30,969 bases of DNA from Lichtheimia corymbifera B2541. Taxonomy: Eukaryota; Mucoromycota; Mucoromycetes; Mucorales; Lichtheimiaceae. The notes beneath the pieces were generated by a model. That model saw only the letters and a program-made list of their open reading frames with translations, was not told the DNA's origin and searched no databases. Made by a program: the position numbers and the translations under genes. Below are positions 9,943 to 21,327 of the stretch, one piece after another (the first letter of the stretch is position 1; every line of letters starts with the position of its first letter). Location: the NCBI GenBank assembly GCA_000697475.1, contig JNEU01000687.1, forward strand, positions 1 through 30,969, given 5' to 3'.

Positions 9943-10981
9943 ATGATCTTGAATGTATATGCAGTAGCAACCATGATGCTTAGTTGTGTGCTGGCCGCAC
10001 AACAACAGCCACCCTCATCGCGTGCCAAAGAATTGGGTCTCACGCAAACTTGGACTGCACCCATGAACGCCACCAAAGGAGCAGATATCTCGCAGTTTAT
10101 GTCAGAAAATTGGGGTGTGGTGAATCACAACTTTTATGGCAAGGAAGACGTATCATTTACATCAAGCGATCCTGTGGGTGGAAGCAGCAGCAGCAGCAGT
10201 AATACCACGGATGACTCGGGCATCATCGAGGTGCAGTACAAGGCTGGATCTTATGCTGCCAAGGATGATGGTGCCATCGGTGGTTGTGAGTTCAATGCTT
10301 ATCCCTTTGGCGAATCAGCATCTTTTGACAGTGCCTTGTTAAGTTACCAAGTCGCTTTTGATGATGGCTTTGATTGGGTTCAAGGTGGTAAATTGCCTGG
10401 CATCTTTGGAGGTATAAAGTCCACCATCATCATCGATCTTTTTCAAGTATGCTAATTACCATTTAGGTGGTGACGATGAAAAATGCTCTGGTGGTGATAA
10501 GGCGGATGGTAGTAATTGCTTCTCGCTCCGACTCATGTGGCGTGAAGATGGTATGCTTTACATAACTTTTATATCCAATGAAGAAAACCAAAGTCTAATC
10601 ATCATTCTAGGTGAAGGCGAGGCCTATGCTTATATCCCTGACGACGAAATTTGCGATTCAAAACAAAATAATGTTACCTGTATTGATGGTTTCGGCATCA
10701 GCTTCTCACGAGGCGCTATCAAATTCAAAACCAACGAGTGGACAAAGATGGAAATCTACGTCAAAATGAATGATGCGAGTGACTCTAATGGCGAACTCAA
10801 GGTGTGGCAAGACGACTCACTTCTCATTGATGCTTCCAATATCAAGTACAGAACCACGGACCAACTTGGCGTCAGCAGTCTTATGTTCAGCACCTTTTTC
10901 GGTGGTGGAAGCAAGGAGTATGCATCATCCACCGATACTTCGACGTATTACAAAAATATCGAATTCAGCGTTGGCAAGTGA
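9943..10981 (+). CDS. Secreted PL14-like polysaccharide lyase, paralogue 2
   Basis: Three exons (9943-10411, 10467-10550, 10611-10981) give 307 residues. Exon 2 is 84 nt and both introns are phase 1, exactly as in the upstream paralogue, so the pair arose by tandem duplication. I chose the ATG at 9943, not 9895, because it gives a signal peptide (about 1-23, ending VLAAQQQ) matching the paralogue and follows a plain CAT-repeat leader. Catalytic candidates by analogy with PL14 are K150, S176, R178, Y190 and Y192, in GGKLPGIFGG and FSLRLMWREDGEGEAYAYIP. The difference from paralogue 1 is mostly at the N-terminus: an extra PPSSRAKELGL segment and a serine run (SSSSS near residue 84) in the first beta-strand region. 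A polyadenylation-type AATAAA lies at 10989-10994. Confidence 0.85.
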
Positions 10982-10988
10982 ACCTAGT

Positions 10989-10994
10989 AATAAA
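10989..10994 (+). terminator. Polyadenylation signal of lyase gene 2
   Basis: AATAAA begins 8 bases after the stop codon. It is followed by a TTTTTGG and a run of A at about 11018-11028. Confidence 0.4.
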
Positions 10995-12744
10995 TATACA
11001 GCTCTTGGCTTTTTGGAAAAAAAAAAGTGTGCATAAAAGTGATGGAGATGCCAAATGAAACATAGGATTGTATGCGTTTATGCCGTTCACGACGTACGTT
11101 TCAGTGATTTTGCACGCCCAAAGAAAGATCAAAGTATATATGTATGTGTGTATGCGCGCGGTTGTGTGCCGATAGATAATAATCTGTGCACGATTCTGAA
11201 ACAACAGTGAGCTCAATGATTCGCCTTGTCTCATCGCTCTCATTGCTGGTGGATCAGATCAGCCCCAAGGATGAAACAACCGCTTGGAATGCCGCATTCA
11301 GGGACATAGTGTAGAAATTTCACCGCTTGATGGGCAATGTGCAGCAACATCCTTTTATGCAAATGTTGAGAGAAAAATAATAGGCGGGACTTCGGGCCGA
11401 GCACACAGCCTTTGCCAGTTGTAAAATGCTCCATCCAAATAAAAGGGTGATGTTTGCATGCAATGCATAGTCTTATGATAGGTCGATCTCACATGCATGG
11501 TCGTCGGCATCGTACATATGACTTTTTAGACCTGTGTCAAAACCCATCAACGCAAATCGTATGATAAGATCCATCAATTGACACCACCAAAGTGGAGTTT
11601 TCCGATAGATCAGTCGCTCCCATATGTTGCCTCCCTCCATGCTGCAGTAAGTTGGTCCTTGCGCCTAATAAAATAACTGATGATTGTCAAAGAGAACGTA
11701 TGGGGTCAAGCCATACTCATTGTATGAACCAACATAACAACTAGGCTTGTTTGCCACATTAATGCCAAAGACGAAAGCGAGGTCGGTTCTGTATTTGTCT
11801 ATATGAAGCGGGTGTACCCATCCGTGCGTGTTAGACAACAGTTGGGAGATCACGTTGTCTGTGTGTGTGCGACCAAGGTGCACAAAAACGCGCGTGCGTG
11901 TCACAGGACTCGTGTATAGCTCATCAGGAAAATCCTATCATATTCAGCTTGGTATGTAACGTCAAGAGTGTCTAGATTGGATGATGATGCTGTTTATTAT
12001 CCTTGGGTATATTTGTCACCATACACTACCATTACTTGTATCCGAAAAATGTGCAGCTAAAAGAGATAATGACATGTAGCACAAGCATTTGATATACGAT
12101 ACAGCACAGCTGGGACTTTTGGATGACGTTTGACAAAGAACAGTGTATATATCGATAGGCGTTACTTGTAATGGCGGGGACCAGAAAGGCGGGGAATAGA
12201 TGCAACTGTGCACAAAGCGCTTGGAGGGGTGATGTTGATCGGAACACGGAGCACGAGCCGAGATGTTCTGTTTGGTCTCCTGCAAGTGACACAAGTGAAC
12301 AAACCCAAACACTGTATCACGAGCACATTGGTTGATTTGGGTTCACGATGTGCTATTGCGGATGATGTATTATGAAATACAATCGTTGTCATATTGCGTG
12401 TGCGTGGTATGGAGATGAGCCATGATTGTTTCAAGGAAATGGGTGAATCTGGTGTTGTCGTGTTGTATGGTATTGATCTGCATGTCATGTTGATAGCATC
12501 GGAAGGGGGAGGAGAGCAATGGCTCGATTGTTTACAAATACATATACACATGCACATAATACAGCAAGTAGTAAAAAGCGGTCGCCGGTCTTAAAAAGAC
12601 AAGTGCAAGGATTTAACCCTTTCTTGTTCATTATTTCTTTTTCCCTCTTTCTCTTTCTCTCTCATACTCTCACTCTTTCATTCTCTTGTCATATATAACA
12701 CCTCTCTTTAACGCTGTATATTATTACATCCTCCCTCGTGTCTG
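10995..12744. other. Spacer and promoter of the SEL1-repeat gene
   Basis: Up to about 11340 this is the duplicated 3' flank of the lyase unit. 11665-11904 (minus) is open for 79 codons but has no recognisable motif or splice context. From about 12620 the plus strand becomes strongly pyrimidine-rich (CT repeats to 12690), ending in a TATATAA at 12692-12698, 47 bases upstream of the SEL1 gene start. This is a typical fungal core promoter layout. Confidence 0.45.
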
Positions 12745-15700
12745 ATGGGTGTCAACCAAAGCAAGCTCAACTACGAGTCGAGTCTACGGTCACAACGCTC
12801 ATCACGTATGATGATGGGTGATAATGGTGATAGTAGTGGCAGTAGAGCAAATAACAGCAAATTACACAATTATCGACAATCCCAACAACAACGACCCATC
12901 ATCATCACCAGCAAGAAGGAGGAAGAGACTGAGCCAACCTTGTCACGTTGTACAACCAGGCACGGGGCATTAGATCCGACGACGCACTCCCATTATAATG
13001 ACACGAACTTGAAGCAAGCAAGCAAATCAACGACAAGAAACTATAACAATCAACATGTACTCGATAGCGGCTATTCATCGGGGTGGCAACAAAGCAGCGT
13101 TTTATTTTCTCATATCTCATCCAACATCACTACCGCCACTGAACTCTCGCATTTTTGTCTTGATGATAAACCCACTAACACCGCATCCATTGTTGCTCAG
13201 GTGACAGCAGCCACCACAACCACTTGTTCCAATGCATCGTCAACCTCATCGTCATTGGCTCCTTCCCATGTCACTGAAAGAGCAACAACACCCATAACCA
13301 CAAAGTCCATTCTGAATCAACTGGTCAATGCGCCCCATGAAACCCAAGTCATTTTGGACAGAGCTTTTGCATTAGCTTACGAGCAACAACAACAACAACA
13401 ACGTGATCAAAAGGACCCAATCTATGCAGCATATACTGCCGCATTACAATGGAGTCAGCAAGTCGATGATGAAGATACAAGGCGAGCAGCTCAAGTATGG
13501 GTGGCACGTTTTCACGTGGAGTACAATCAAGATCCATCGAATGGATTCAATCACCTCAAAGCACTCGCTCATGGTGGATGCTGGCAAGCCTTCTTTCCTC
13601 TTGCTATATGTTATTTACGTGGTGTTGTAACCAAAGATGGTGATCGTATCATTCAGCCTGTCGATACAACAATGGCTCGTCAATGGTTTAGCACCGCTGC
13701 TCAATTGGATCCCAACTACATCAAGACCATTCGTCCCACTGTGGCACTTGCTCAATTGCATTTGGGGATATTGATGACTCACGAACATGACAATCAAAAA
13801 GCCTTTCATTGGTTTCTCAAAAGTGCAGACAATGGCAATGCGTAAGTAAGAGAGATAAGGAAAGAGAGATATATAATACTTATTATGATGGATATTTATA
13901 GTCAGGCACAATTCATCGTGGCCATTCATTATGCAATGGGACTGGAGGTCGATAGTATCGATAGGATCAAAGCTAAGAGCTATCTGGAGGAGAGTGCCAA
14001 GCAAGGATTTGTTCATTCAGAAACAGCACTGGGCATCTTGCATTTGGAGGATGACGAGTATGATCGTGCTTTGATGTGGCTGGAACGAGCTGAACAAAAG
14101 GTATAAAAAGAGGTTGGGGGATGTGTGTGAGGTGGATGACCTATTCACTAACATCAACACACAAAAAAGGGTGATCCGCGTGCTCTCTTTCGACTTGGAT
14201 TGCTTTACAAAAGCGGACAGCATCGACGCTACCAAACATCTGCAACAGCCATGGCGACGGTGAAGCAAGATTGGGAAAAGACAGTGCATTATTTCAAAGC
14301 TGCTGCTGAGCACGGTCATCCAGGTGCTCTATTTCAACTTGCTCTTGGTTATCGAAAAGGCAGCCTTGGTCTCAAATGCAACATGGCACTCGCTGATCAA
14401 TTGATTCAACAATCCGCAAAGGCAGGGTATACGCCCGCCCAACGATTCCTCGGTTTCATGTATCGAGAAGGATGGGTGCTCACTGGATTGAAAGATACCA
14501 CAACAGCAGCAGTAGCAGGCTCCCGTGTCCATCACAAGAAATCCGACAAGTTAGCATTCCAGTGGTTTTATCGAGCAGCACAACGGCATGATTTATATGC
14601 ATATATTCTTGTGGGACAATGCTATGAGCAAGGTCGTGGTGTACCGGTCAACAGAAAGACAGCTCTTGAATATTATCAAAAAGCAGCTCAAAAGGAGGAT
14701 TCACCTTGCCAAGCCAAGGCACAACATGCTATGGCAGATCTGTTATTACGTATGGGACGATTATCAGAAGCCTATCATTGGTTTACTTTGGCAGCAAACA
14801 AAGAGGATGATGATGACGTTGAAGAAGAAGGACAATCAACAGCATGTGATGAAGAACAATTAGGATCATCGTACGACCACCACTGGCCAACACGACGTGC
14901 TAGACTCATGGTTGCAAGATATCACCTGCATGGCTGGGGTGGTGTTACCATTGACAGACAAAGAGCCTACAATATCCTGACAGAGCTGACAGCCCATACT
15001 GAACAAGATGGCCATGCCCATTATTGGTTAGCCACATGCTATCTTGAAGGAATACCCGACGTATGCGAGATCAATTATGCAGCCGCATTTGAACATTACT
15101 CCATTGCAGCACAAACAAGTGTACTTGATTCAGAATATCAGGTAAATATCCTTTTTCTAAACAAAAAGGATAAAGTTCTCACGAGAAATGATTTAGTTGG
15201 CTCGCATGTATGCCAAGGGGATGGGTGTCGATTGTGATCGCTCAAAAGCATTGGCTTGGTACAAAAAGGCTGCTAGCCATGGCCATCAAGACGCACTCAT
15301 TACACTTGGTTACCACTATTACACGATGACGACAGCGACAGCGGAGGACGTGGACAGCAAAAAGGATAACTTGAGCAAGGCAATGCAGTACTTTGAAAAG
15401 GCGGCTGATATGGGCAACGTGAATGCTATGGAACGGCTTGGAGATATTTTGCTCTCATTGGCAGCTGCACCCACACTTACATTGAAAGGAAAACGTGATC
15501 GAGACCAACAGCGTAGTCGGGCAGTACATTATTACACAAAAGCAGCTTCGATGGATCATGCAATAGCACAACGTGAGCTTGGTAAGCTCTATCATGCTGG
15601 CATTGGTGTTGCACGAGACTATGAGCGAGCATTTGCATTATTTTCAAGAGCAGCAGCTCAAGATGATCCCGCAGCCACACTCCTTTTGGGCAATTGTTAT

Positions 15701-18467
15701 GAGCACGGTCATGGAACCATCCAGGATCAGGAAAGGGCACTCGAACTTTATCAACGTTCAGCCAAGCTGAAGGATCCATTGTAAGAACTCTTGTGTATTC
15801 TCAGCATGTTCTTAGTTTCTGATTTATTCTTAACAGTGCTTCCTTTGCTGCTGCTCAATTATATAATGAGCTCAACCGTATCCAAGAAGCTTACACACAC
15901 TATAAACTCACAGCCAACGATCATCGACTAAAATCGACCACAATGAGCAAGACAGCAAAGTGGATGATGAGCCGGTACATTGTTGATTATGACGACAATA
16001 CGCTCTTTGGCGAAACCAAGGAGGATGCCTTTAACATGTTATCCCATCTCGCTATTACGGAGGACAATGGCGATCCATTTACACCTGCTTTTTATTGGCT
16101 TGGTATGACATTGAAGGATTGAATACATATATGTTCTAATTCACCATATATAGCGTATTGTTTCCAATATGGCATCGGGACATCGGTCGATCTCGTGCAG
16201 GCTATCGAGTGGTACCAAAAAGCAGTGGAAGAGGATGACAATGTCGAAGCATTGGTACAACTCGGTCTTATTCACGGTCAAGGCGGTCCAGATGTGCCAG
16301 TGGATCAAGAACATGCCATGGATTTGCTTCAACGTGCAGCTGAAAGAGGACATCCCGCAGGGCAATATCAATTAGGTAATACAGGGGAAGAACCAATGAG
16401 GTATAGTTCTATGTAAATGTTTACACACATATAAACAATGTAGGCATGGCTTATTGGCGTGGGTTGCACAGCATAACGATCGATGAGGAGAAAGCAACCA
16501 TGCTATTTCAAGATGCAGCTGCGCAAGGGTATGGTCAGAGCCATTGGGCACTAGGTGAAATGGCGTATGACAAAGGAGACAAGACAATGGCACTTCATTG
16601 TTGGCAAAATGGTACACAGCAAGGAGATCCATCGTCCATGCGATGCCAAGCACGATTATTATTGGAACATATGCCACAAGAGAATAAGGAATACATGACA
16701 CAGCAATATATGGACGCCATTGAACTCTTGGCGGGTGCAGCACACGCTGGTGATATTGAATCACACTTTTACTTGGGTCGTATTTATCTCGCTGAAGCTG
16801 CACTGCTCAAGACGAATGGAATGACATTGCAAGAACAACAACCAGAAGAGCATAGGTTGATGATAATACAACAGCAACATGACGAGAAGACCGAATTGGC
16901 CAAACAGTATTTGGAAAAGGCGGCAATAGCAGAGCACGTCGAAGCCATGTTTCTTTTGGCCCAGATATGGCATGAGCAGCAGGAATATACAACAGCCCAC
17001 AAGTATTACAAAAGTGCAGCAGAACAAAACCATCCACTTGCCCGAGTGATGCGTGCTCGTTATTTGTTGGGAGATGGTATATCGGGTATCGAGCCTGATC
17101 CACAAGCTGCTTACGAGGTATGAATGGAAGTGCATGGTCGGAAAGAAACGCATGTTAACTTTTCATTATTTCAGGAACTTTTGGATTGTGCAAAGAACCA
17201 AGGATGCGTAGAAGCTTATCATTCTCTTGGACAATGTCACGAATATGGGCTGGGAACTAAGCAGGACTACCAACAAGCACTCGATTGGTATCTCAAATCG
17301 GTCAAAGTGACAGGCGATGCCGAAGCGCTCTATCGCATTGGAAGCATTTACGCACAAGGTCTTGTATCTCCTCCTCTTGAAAGTGGTCGATCCTCTGATA
17401 TGGAAGCACATCACTGGTTTGAGATGGCCTGTCGTATGGGGAATCATGCTCGCGCACATTATCAGCTCGGCTTATATTATCTTGACGGCATCAAAGATCA
17501 AGACGGTGCTGTTTTATTGGACCCCAGTCAAGATACAACACTCCACCATCTACAATTAGCTGCTCAGCAAAATGATCGTGATGCCATGTTGCTACTTGGG
17601 ACATTGTTGAACGACGAGGAATGGCTTGACCATGCTGCACAGCTCGGATCTCGTGATGCTCTGCGTGAACTTGGCAAATTATATTATCTGGGCATGGGTG
17701 CTATTACCAAGGAACAGGATCTTGAACAAGCGTACATGCTATTCCACCAGGCTGCAAGTTTAGGCGATTGTGATGCTGCTATGTTTGTGGGGACTTTTCA
17801 CGAGCATGGTATTCACCATATTGTTCCTGATTTACAACAAGCACTGAGATGGTACCAAGTGGCAGCCAACAACAACAACAATGAACAACCATGGATGGCA
17901 GAGCTTGCCATGGCTCGTGTGTTACATCAGCTACCAGGGATGCATACGCGTGCCTATGCATGCTTTCAAGCTGCTTATGATCATGCGCCCAGTGATAAGG
18001 AACGTACTCTGCCCGATATCATGATGGCTCGTTATAAACTGCACCAATGGCACACTGCTTGCACTGAGGAGGAACAACATGATGCAATTACGACTCTTTT
18101 GAGATATGCCAACGATGATGAAGAAGAAGGAGGTGATGCACGCGTATTTTACGAGGTAGCCCTATGCTACGACCATGGCTATGTGGTGGAAAAGAACATG
18201 GACAAGGCGTTTGAATGGTACAGTCATTTGGAGCAATTCCACGCACAATTGAATGACGACGCTCAAGATATGCTCGAAGAAGAATTGCAACAAGATATCC
18301 GCAAAGCATTGTATCGTCTGGCAGACTATTATCGCAATGGATGGGTTACTCAGGTCGATCATGCCAAAGCCGCTACACTTGAACATCGTGCCTCCTTGTT
18401 GTGTACGGAGGAAGAGGAGGATGATGATAACATCCAATCGCTTCCATCACCGACATCATTGCCATGA
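12745..18467 (+). CDS. Giant SEL1-repeat (HCP-like) protein, putatively N-myristoylated
   Basis: Eight exons (12745-13841, 13902-14100, 14170-15141, 15197-15780, 15837-16102, 16154-16375, 16444-17117, 17175-18467) join in phase to 1768 residues. The N-terminus MGVNQSK fits the myristoylation consensus (Gly2, Ser6, Lys7), suggesting membrane attachment. Residues ~10-190 are low-complexity Ser/Thr/Asn-rich, followed by a six-Gln run near 214-219. From ~275 to ~1740 I count about 36 Sel1-like repeats (A-x-x-x-L-G-x-x-Y-x-x-G ... A-x-x-W-Y-x-x-A-A-x-x-G), forming one long alpha-solenoid. The C-terminal ~25 residues are acidic. There is no transmembrane segment and no enzyme domain, so it is most likely a scaffold, as SEL1 proteins such as Chs4/Skt5 and Sel1L/Hrd3 are. 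The specific partner cannot be read from the sequence. Promoter: CT-rich tract plus TATATAA just upstream. Confidence 0.92.
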
Positions 18468-18826
18468 TACTACTATTACTACTACATATATGCTTCCATT
18501 TTGTGTTTTATACATACTTCCCACCCACATCCTATCATTTCATTTCCTTTACACCTTTCCCCTTCCCATCCTTGCTATGTATATGCTTTTCATCACCTTA
18601 TATTTTGTATGGATATTTGATTCTCTTGTTTGTATATATATATATAAATGCTAAATACTATCTTTTCGCTCAAGACACACAACGATTATAAGAATATTTT
18701 CCACCTGAAGCAATTTACAAAGAGAGTTGGGAGGCGGGGAGGGTCGTTGCCATGATTTTACACACCACAGATAGAGAGAGATAAAGGGAAAGAGGGAGAG
18801 AGAGATAACAACAACGCGCGCGCATT
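18468..18826. other. Convergent 3' spacer
   Basis: Lies between the stop codons of two genes reading toward each other. It contains a T-rich 3' flank, a (TA)n stretch at about 18634-18647, a purine-rich GAGA microsatellite at about 18771-18807 and a (CG)4-type run near 18815-18822. No gene seen. Confidence 0.5.
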
Positions 18827-19359
18827 TTATACTTTCTTGCCGATCTTGTTCGTTTTGCCAATCAAGGACTTGTGGATATGTGGTAACACACCGCCACCCG
18901 CGATAGTAGCCTTGATCAAAGTATCCAATTCTTCATCACCACGAATAGCGAGTTGCAAGTGACGTGGGGTGATACGCTTCACTTTGAGATCCTTGGTGGC
19001 GTTACCGGCAAGTTCAAGCACTTCAGCTGTAAGATACTCAAGCACGGCAGCGGTATACACGGCAGCCTTGGCGCCAACGCGAACACCGTTACGACCTTTG
19101 CCCTTGAGATAACGATGGATACGACCCACAGGAAACTAGAATACAATAAAAAAATGAACACGACACGTCATGGACCAAAAGCTTAATGCGAATCTTGTTT
19201 ACCTGAAGACCGGATCGTGCTGATTGTGAGAGGATGGGTACGCGGTCCTTTTTTATCTCGCTATTATCAGGTGCTTTGTCGGCCTAAAGAACATAATATT
19301 CACTTTTTAGACGCTCGTTGTGGAAGAATTAGAACGCAAATGGCGTCAAGTCTCACCAT
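18827..19359 (-). CDS. Histone variant H2A.Z
   Basis: The last exon (19135-18827) encodes an unmistakable H2A.Z core: [48 protein letters not shown], the acidic-patch DEELD, then [16 protein letters not shown]. Before it, across a 67-nt intron, exon 19283-19203 ends in SQSARSGLQ, the standard H2A.Z junction. The best start is ATG at 19359-19357, followed at once by a GTGAGA donor and a 73-nt intron; this one-codon exon joins in phase to give 130 residues. Both introns have normal length and the model needs no forced site. The N-tail (starting [10 protein letters not shown]) is short and lacks the usual Gly/Lys-rich acetylation track, so the core is certain but the first two exons are less so. 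The protein replaces H2A in promoter nucleosomes. Confidence 0.88.
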
Positions 19360-19974
19360 TGTCACAAAAACAAAGGGAAAAAAAAAGAAGAAAGAAAGAA
19401 TTAAAGCAGTGTGTGTGTCTCCCACCAGCGCGACCCCAAATCTTAAATCGAACAAGTCCAATGCGTGCTGCGATAAGTGACAACCCTGCGTGAGAGTCTC
19501 ACATCTCATTCTTGACCCACCACATAGTCCTTTTCATACGATCATTCCATTTTTCTTATAAACGATAATAGTCAATACGTCGTTCGTATGCTGGCCACAT
19601 CAATCAAAGTAACAGACCCTCTCCTTGTATTCTTCTCCACGTATGTGATTGCATTTGATGATATTTTCGATAGAGTTGCCTGTCTACTTTTAAGGCAAAG
19701 AGGAAACCTATCATCCATATTCATTATTGTTACCATACATCATTACTGAGACCCTTTTACAAATGTCTTGTTTATTCGTATCCCATCCTACTACTAGAGA
19801 CAAAGGCTAAAAGCAAGTTGAAACATAGAGTGACACAAAAGGTATAGGCCAATGAGGTGACGTCAAGACTGCTGTCCAGCGTAGGCTCCGGGCGACAAAG
19901 ATGAAGGGGTGAAAAATCCAGGCCTTGAAATTTTATTTGTTTCTCGCTCGTTCATCGACCCTTTTGTTGTCAAC
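19360..19974. promoter_or_regulatory. Divergent promoter region, H2A.Z and PPR genes
   Basis: About 615 bases separate the two divergent starts. The part next to H2A.Z carries a purine run on the plus strand (about 19374-19401), i.e. a pyrimidine tract upstream of the minus-strand start. The part next to the PPR gene carries a CCAAT box and a CRE. No other gene seen. Confidence 0.5.
19849..19865 (+). promoter_or_regulatory. CCAAT box adjacent to perfect CRE palindrome
   Basis: CCAAT at 19849-19853 is followed four bases later by TGACGTCA at 19858-19865, the full ATF/CREB (bZIP) palindrome. The site is 110 bases upstream of the PPR start codon. CCAAT is the binding site of the Hap2/3/5 (NF-Y) complex, which in fungi controls many mitochondrial genes, so it fits a mitochondrial PPR gene. 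Confidence 0.5.
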
Positions 19975-21327
19975 ATGTTCAACAGTCGGCACGCCATGTT
20001 GTTCCGTGCTACTGCCAGGATCGCTATGCAACCTCGAATGACAGCAACGACGCTTCCGTTTCGTATGACACATTCAGCTTCTTCACTTCGATTACGGCCT
20101 GTTGAGTCACCCACTGTGGCCAAAGCCACTCGATCGTTTCGCGATGCTGTGCGTAAAAAGAACCAAGCAGCTGTATGGAATACGTACAATACCCTTTTGA
20201 ATGATAAGGTCAAGGTTCCCAAAGGATATCATGCTCTGGCGCTTCAATCTTTTCGACTCAAGGCTCTGGTAGCTTACGGCCCCGAAGAGATCGAGACTGT
20301 CAAGCAACGACTCCTCTTTGTATTGAACGAGATGGAAAAGGACAATGTGCCATTGGATATTCGTGATTACAACCATTTATTCGAGTTTTTTGGTCGCACA
20401 GGAGATTGGGAAGCTTGTACTCGATATTGGAATGAAATGCAAGCTCGTTGTGCTGAGGATGCTGCTCATGGTCCTTCCCTATCAGCGCTCTTGCCCACAG
20501 CTTACACTTACAACCTCTACATGCGTGCTGCCATTGCAAGTGGTCGGTCGGATCAAGTATTCGGGATTCTCAAGGATATGCGCAATGCCGGTATTCAACC
20601 CAATGTCTTTACGGTCGATACCTTGATTGAAGCACACGGACAATTGGATGATCTCAAGGGCGTCGAGCGAGTCTTTCGGGATGCTTTTGAAAAGAAGGAT
20701 GTGGTCAAGAAAAAGAACAAAAAGAGCTTTTCATTCTGGACACTCAATACGACTGCACCCGATACACTTACACGCCATGTACGCCAACAACTCATGCCAA
20801 AACAACCTCGTATGAAACCCACACCACACACATTTGCCGCTCTTATCGATGCTTATGGTCGTCAACGTCAATTGGATGAGATCAATCAGATTTATCGACA
20901 AATGCTTCCCAAGTATAATGTCCAACCCACACTCGCCGTATACAACAGCATGATCCGTTGGTATTGCCAGTATTCACAGCTTGACAGGGCTCGTCGTTTG
21001 TTTTATGATATGGAGCGTGCTGATATCAAGCCCAACTTGAGCACTTTCAACTATATCTTCCGTCACGAAGCTTTACGAGAAAAGAATCCCTGGCGAGCTG
21101 AAGCATTGTTGGATATGATGAGGAAAATATACGACCTTCAACCAGTGCAATCCATGTATCGTGCTCTCATCAAGGTCTATAACCGAAAGAACAAAGAAGA
21201 CGATGCTGATCGGTTGTTCCAGGTATACATGGCTGTAAAGGAATCATCTTCATCACCTTTATCATCTCCATCCTCCTCCTCCTCGACTACTATCACCTCG
21301 CATTCTTCTTCATCATCCCGGCAATAG
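19975..21327 (+). CDS. Mitochondrial-type pentatricopeptide repeat (PPR) protein
   Basis: Single exon, 450 residues. Starting at 19975 rather than 19909 gives an amphipathic, Arg-rich, acid-free leader (MFNSRHAMLFRATARIAMQ), typical for mitochondrial import; the earlier Met would add unrelated sequence. About seven PPR helical pairs follow from ~120 to ~430; good examples are DYNHLFEFFGRTGDWEACTR, TYNLYMRAAIASGRSDQVFG, TFAALIDAYGRQRQLDEINQ and VYNSMIRWYCQYSQLDRARR. PPR proteins bind organellar RNA in a sequence-guided way; the target cannot be read here. A Lys-rich loop interrupts the array near residue 245. The last ~30 residues are a Ser/Pro tract, probably disordered. An ATTAAA at 21445-21450 may serve polyadenylation. 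Confidence 0.9.
   Translation: MFNSRHAMLFRATARIAMQPRMTATTLPFRMTHSASSLRLRPVESPTVAKATRSFRDAVRKKNQAAVWNTYNTLLNDKVKVPKGYHALALQSFRLKALVAYGPEEIETVKQRLLFVLNEMEKDNVPLDIRDYNHLFEFFGRTGDWEACTRYWNEMQARCAEDAAHGPSLSALLPTAYTYNLYMRAAIASGRSDQVFGILKDMRNAGIQPNVFTVDTLIEAHGQLDDLKGVERVFRDAFEKKDVVKKKNKKSFSFWTLNTTAPDTLTRHVRQQLMPKQPRMKPTPHTFAALIDAYGRQRQLDEINQIYRQMLPKYNVQPTLAVYNSMIRWYCQYSQLDRARRLFYDMERADIKPNLSTFNYIFRHEALREKNPWRAEALLDMMRKIYDLQPVQSMYRALIKVYNRKNKEDDADRLFQVYMAVKESSSSPLSSPSSSSSTTITSHSSSSSRQ

Noticed and set aside
12016..12557. Overlapping minus-strand frames of 86-131 codons before the SEL1 gene
   Set aside because: Cys/Ser/Pro-rich translations in several frames at once, no splice or start context, and they lie in the SEL1 promoter region.
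19217..19480. A plus-strand frame with a KGKKKKKERIK stretch
   Set aside because: It is antisense to the 5' exons and leader of H2A.Z; the Lys run is the complement of a pyrimidine tract.
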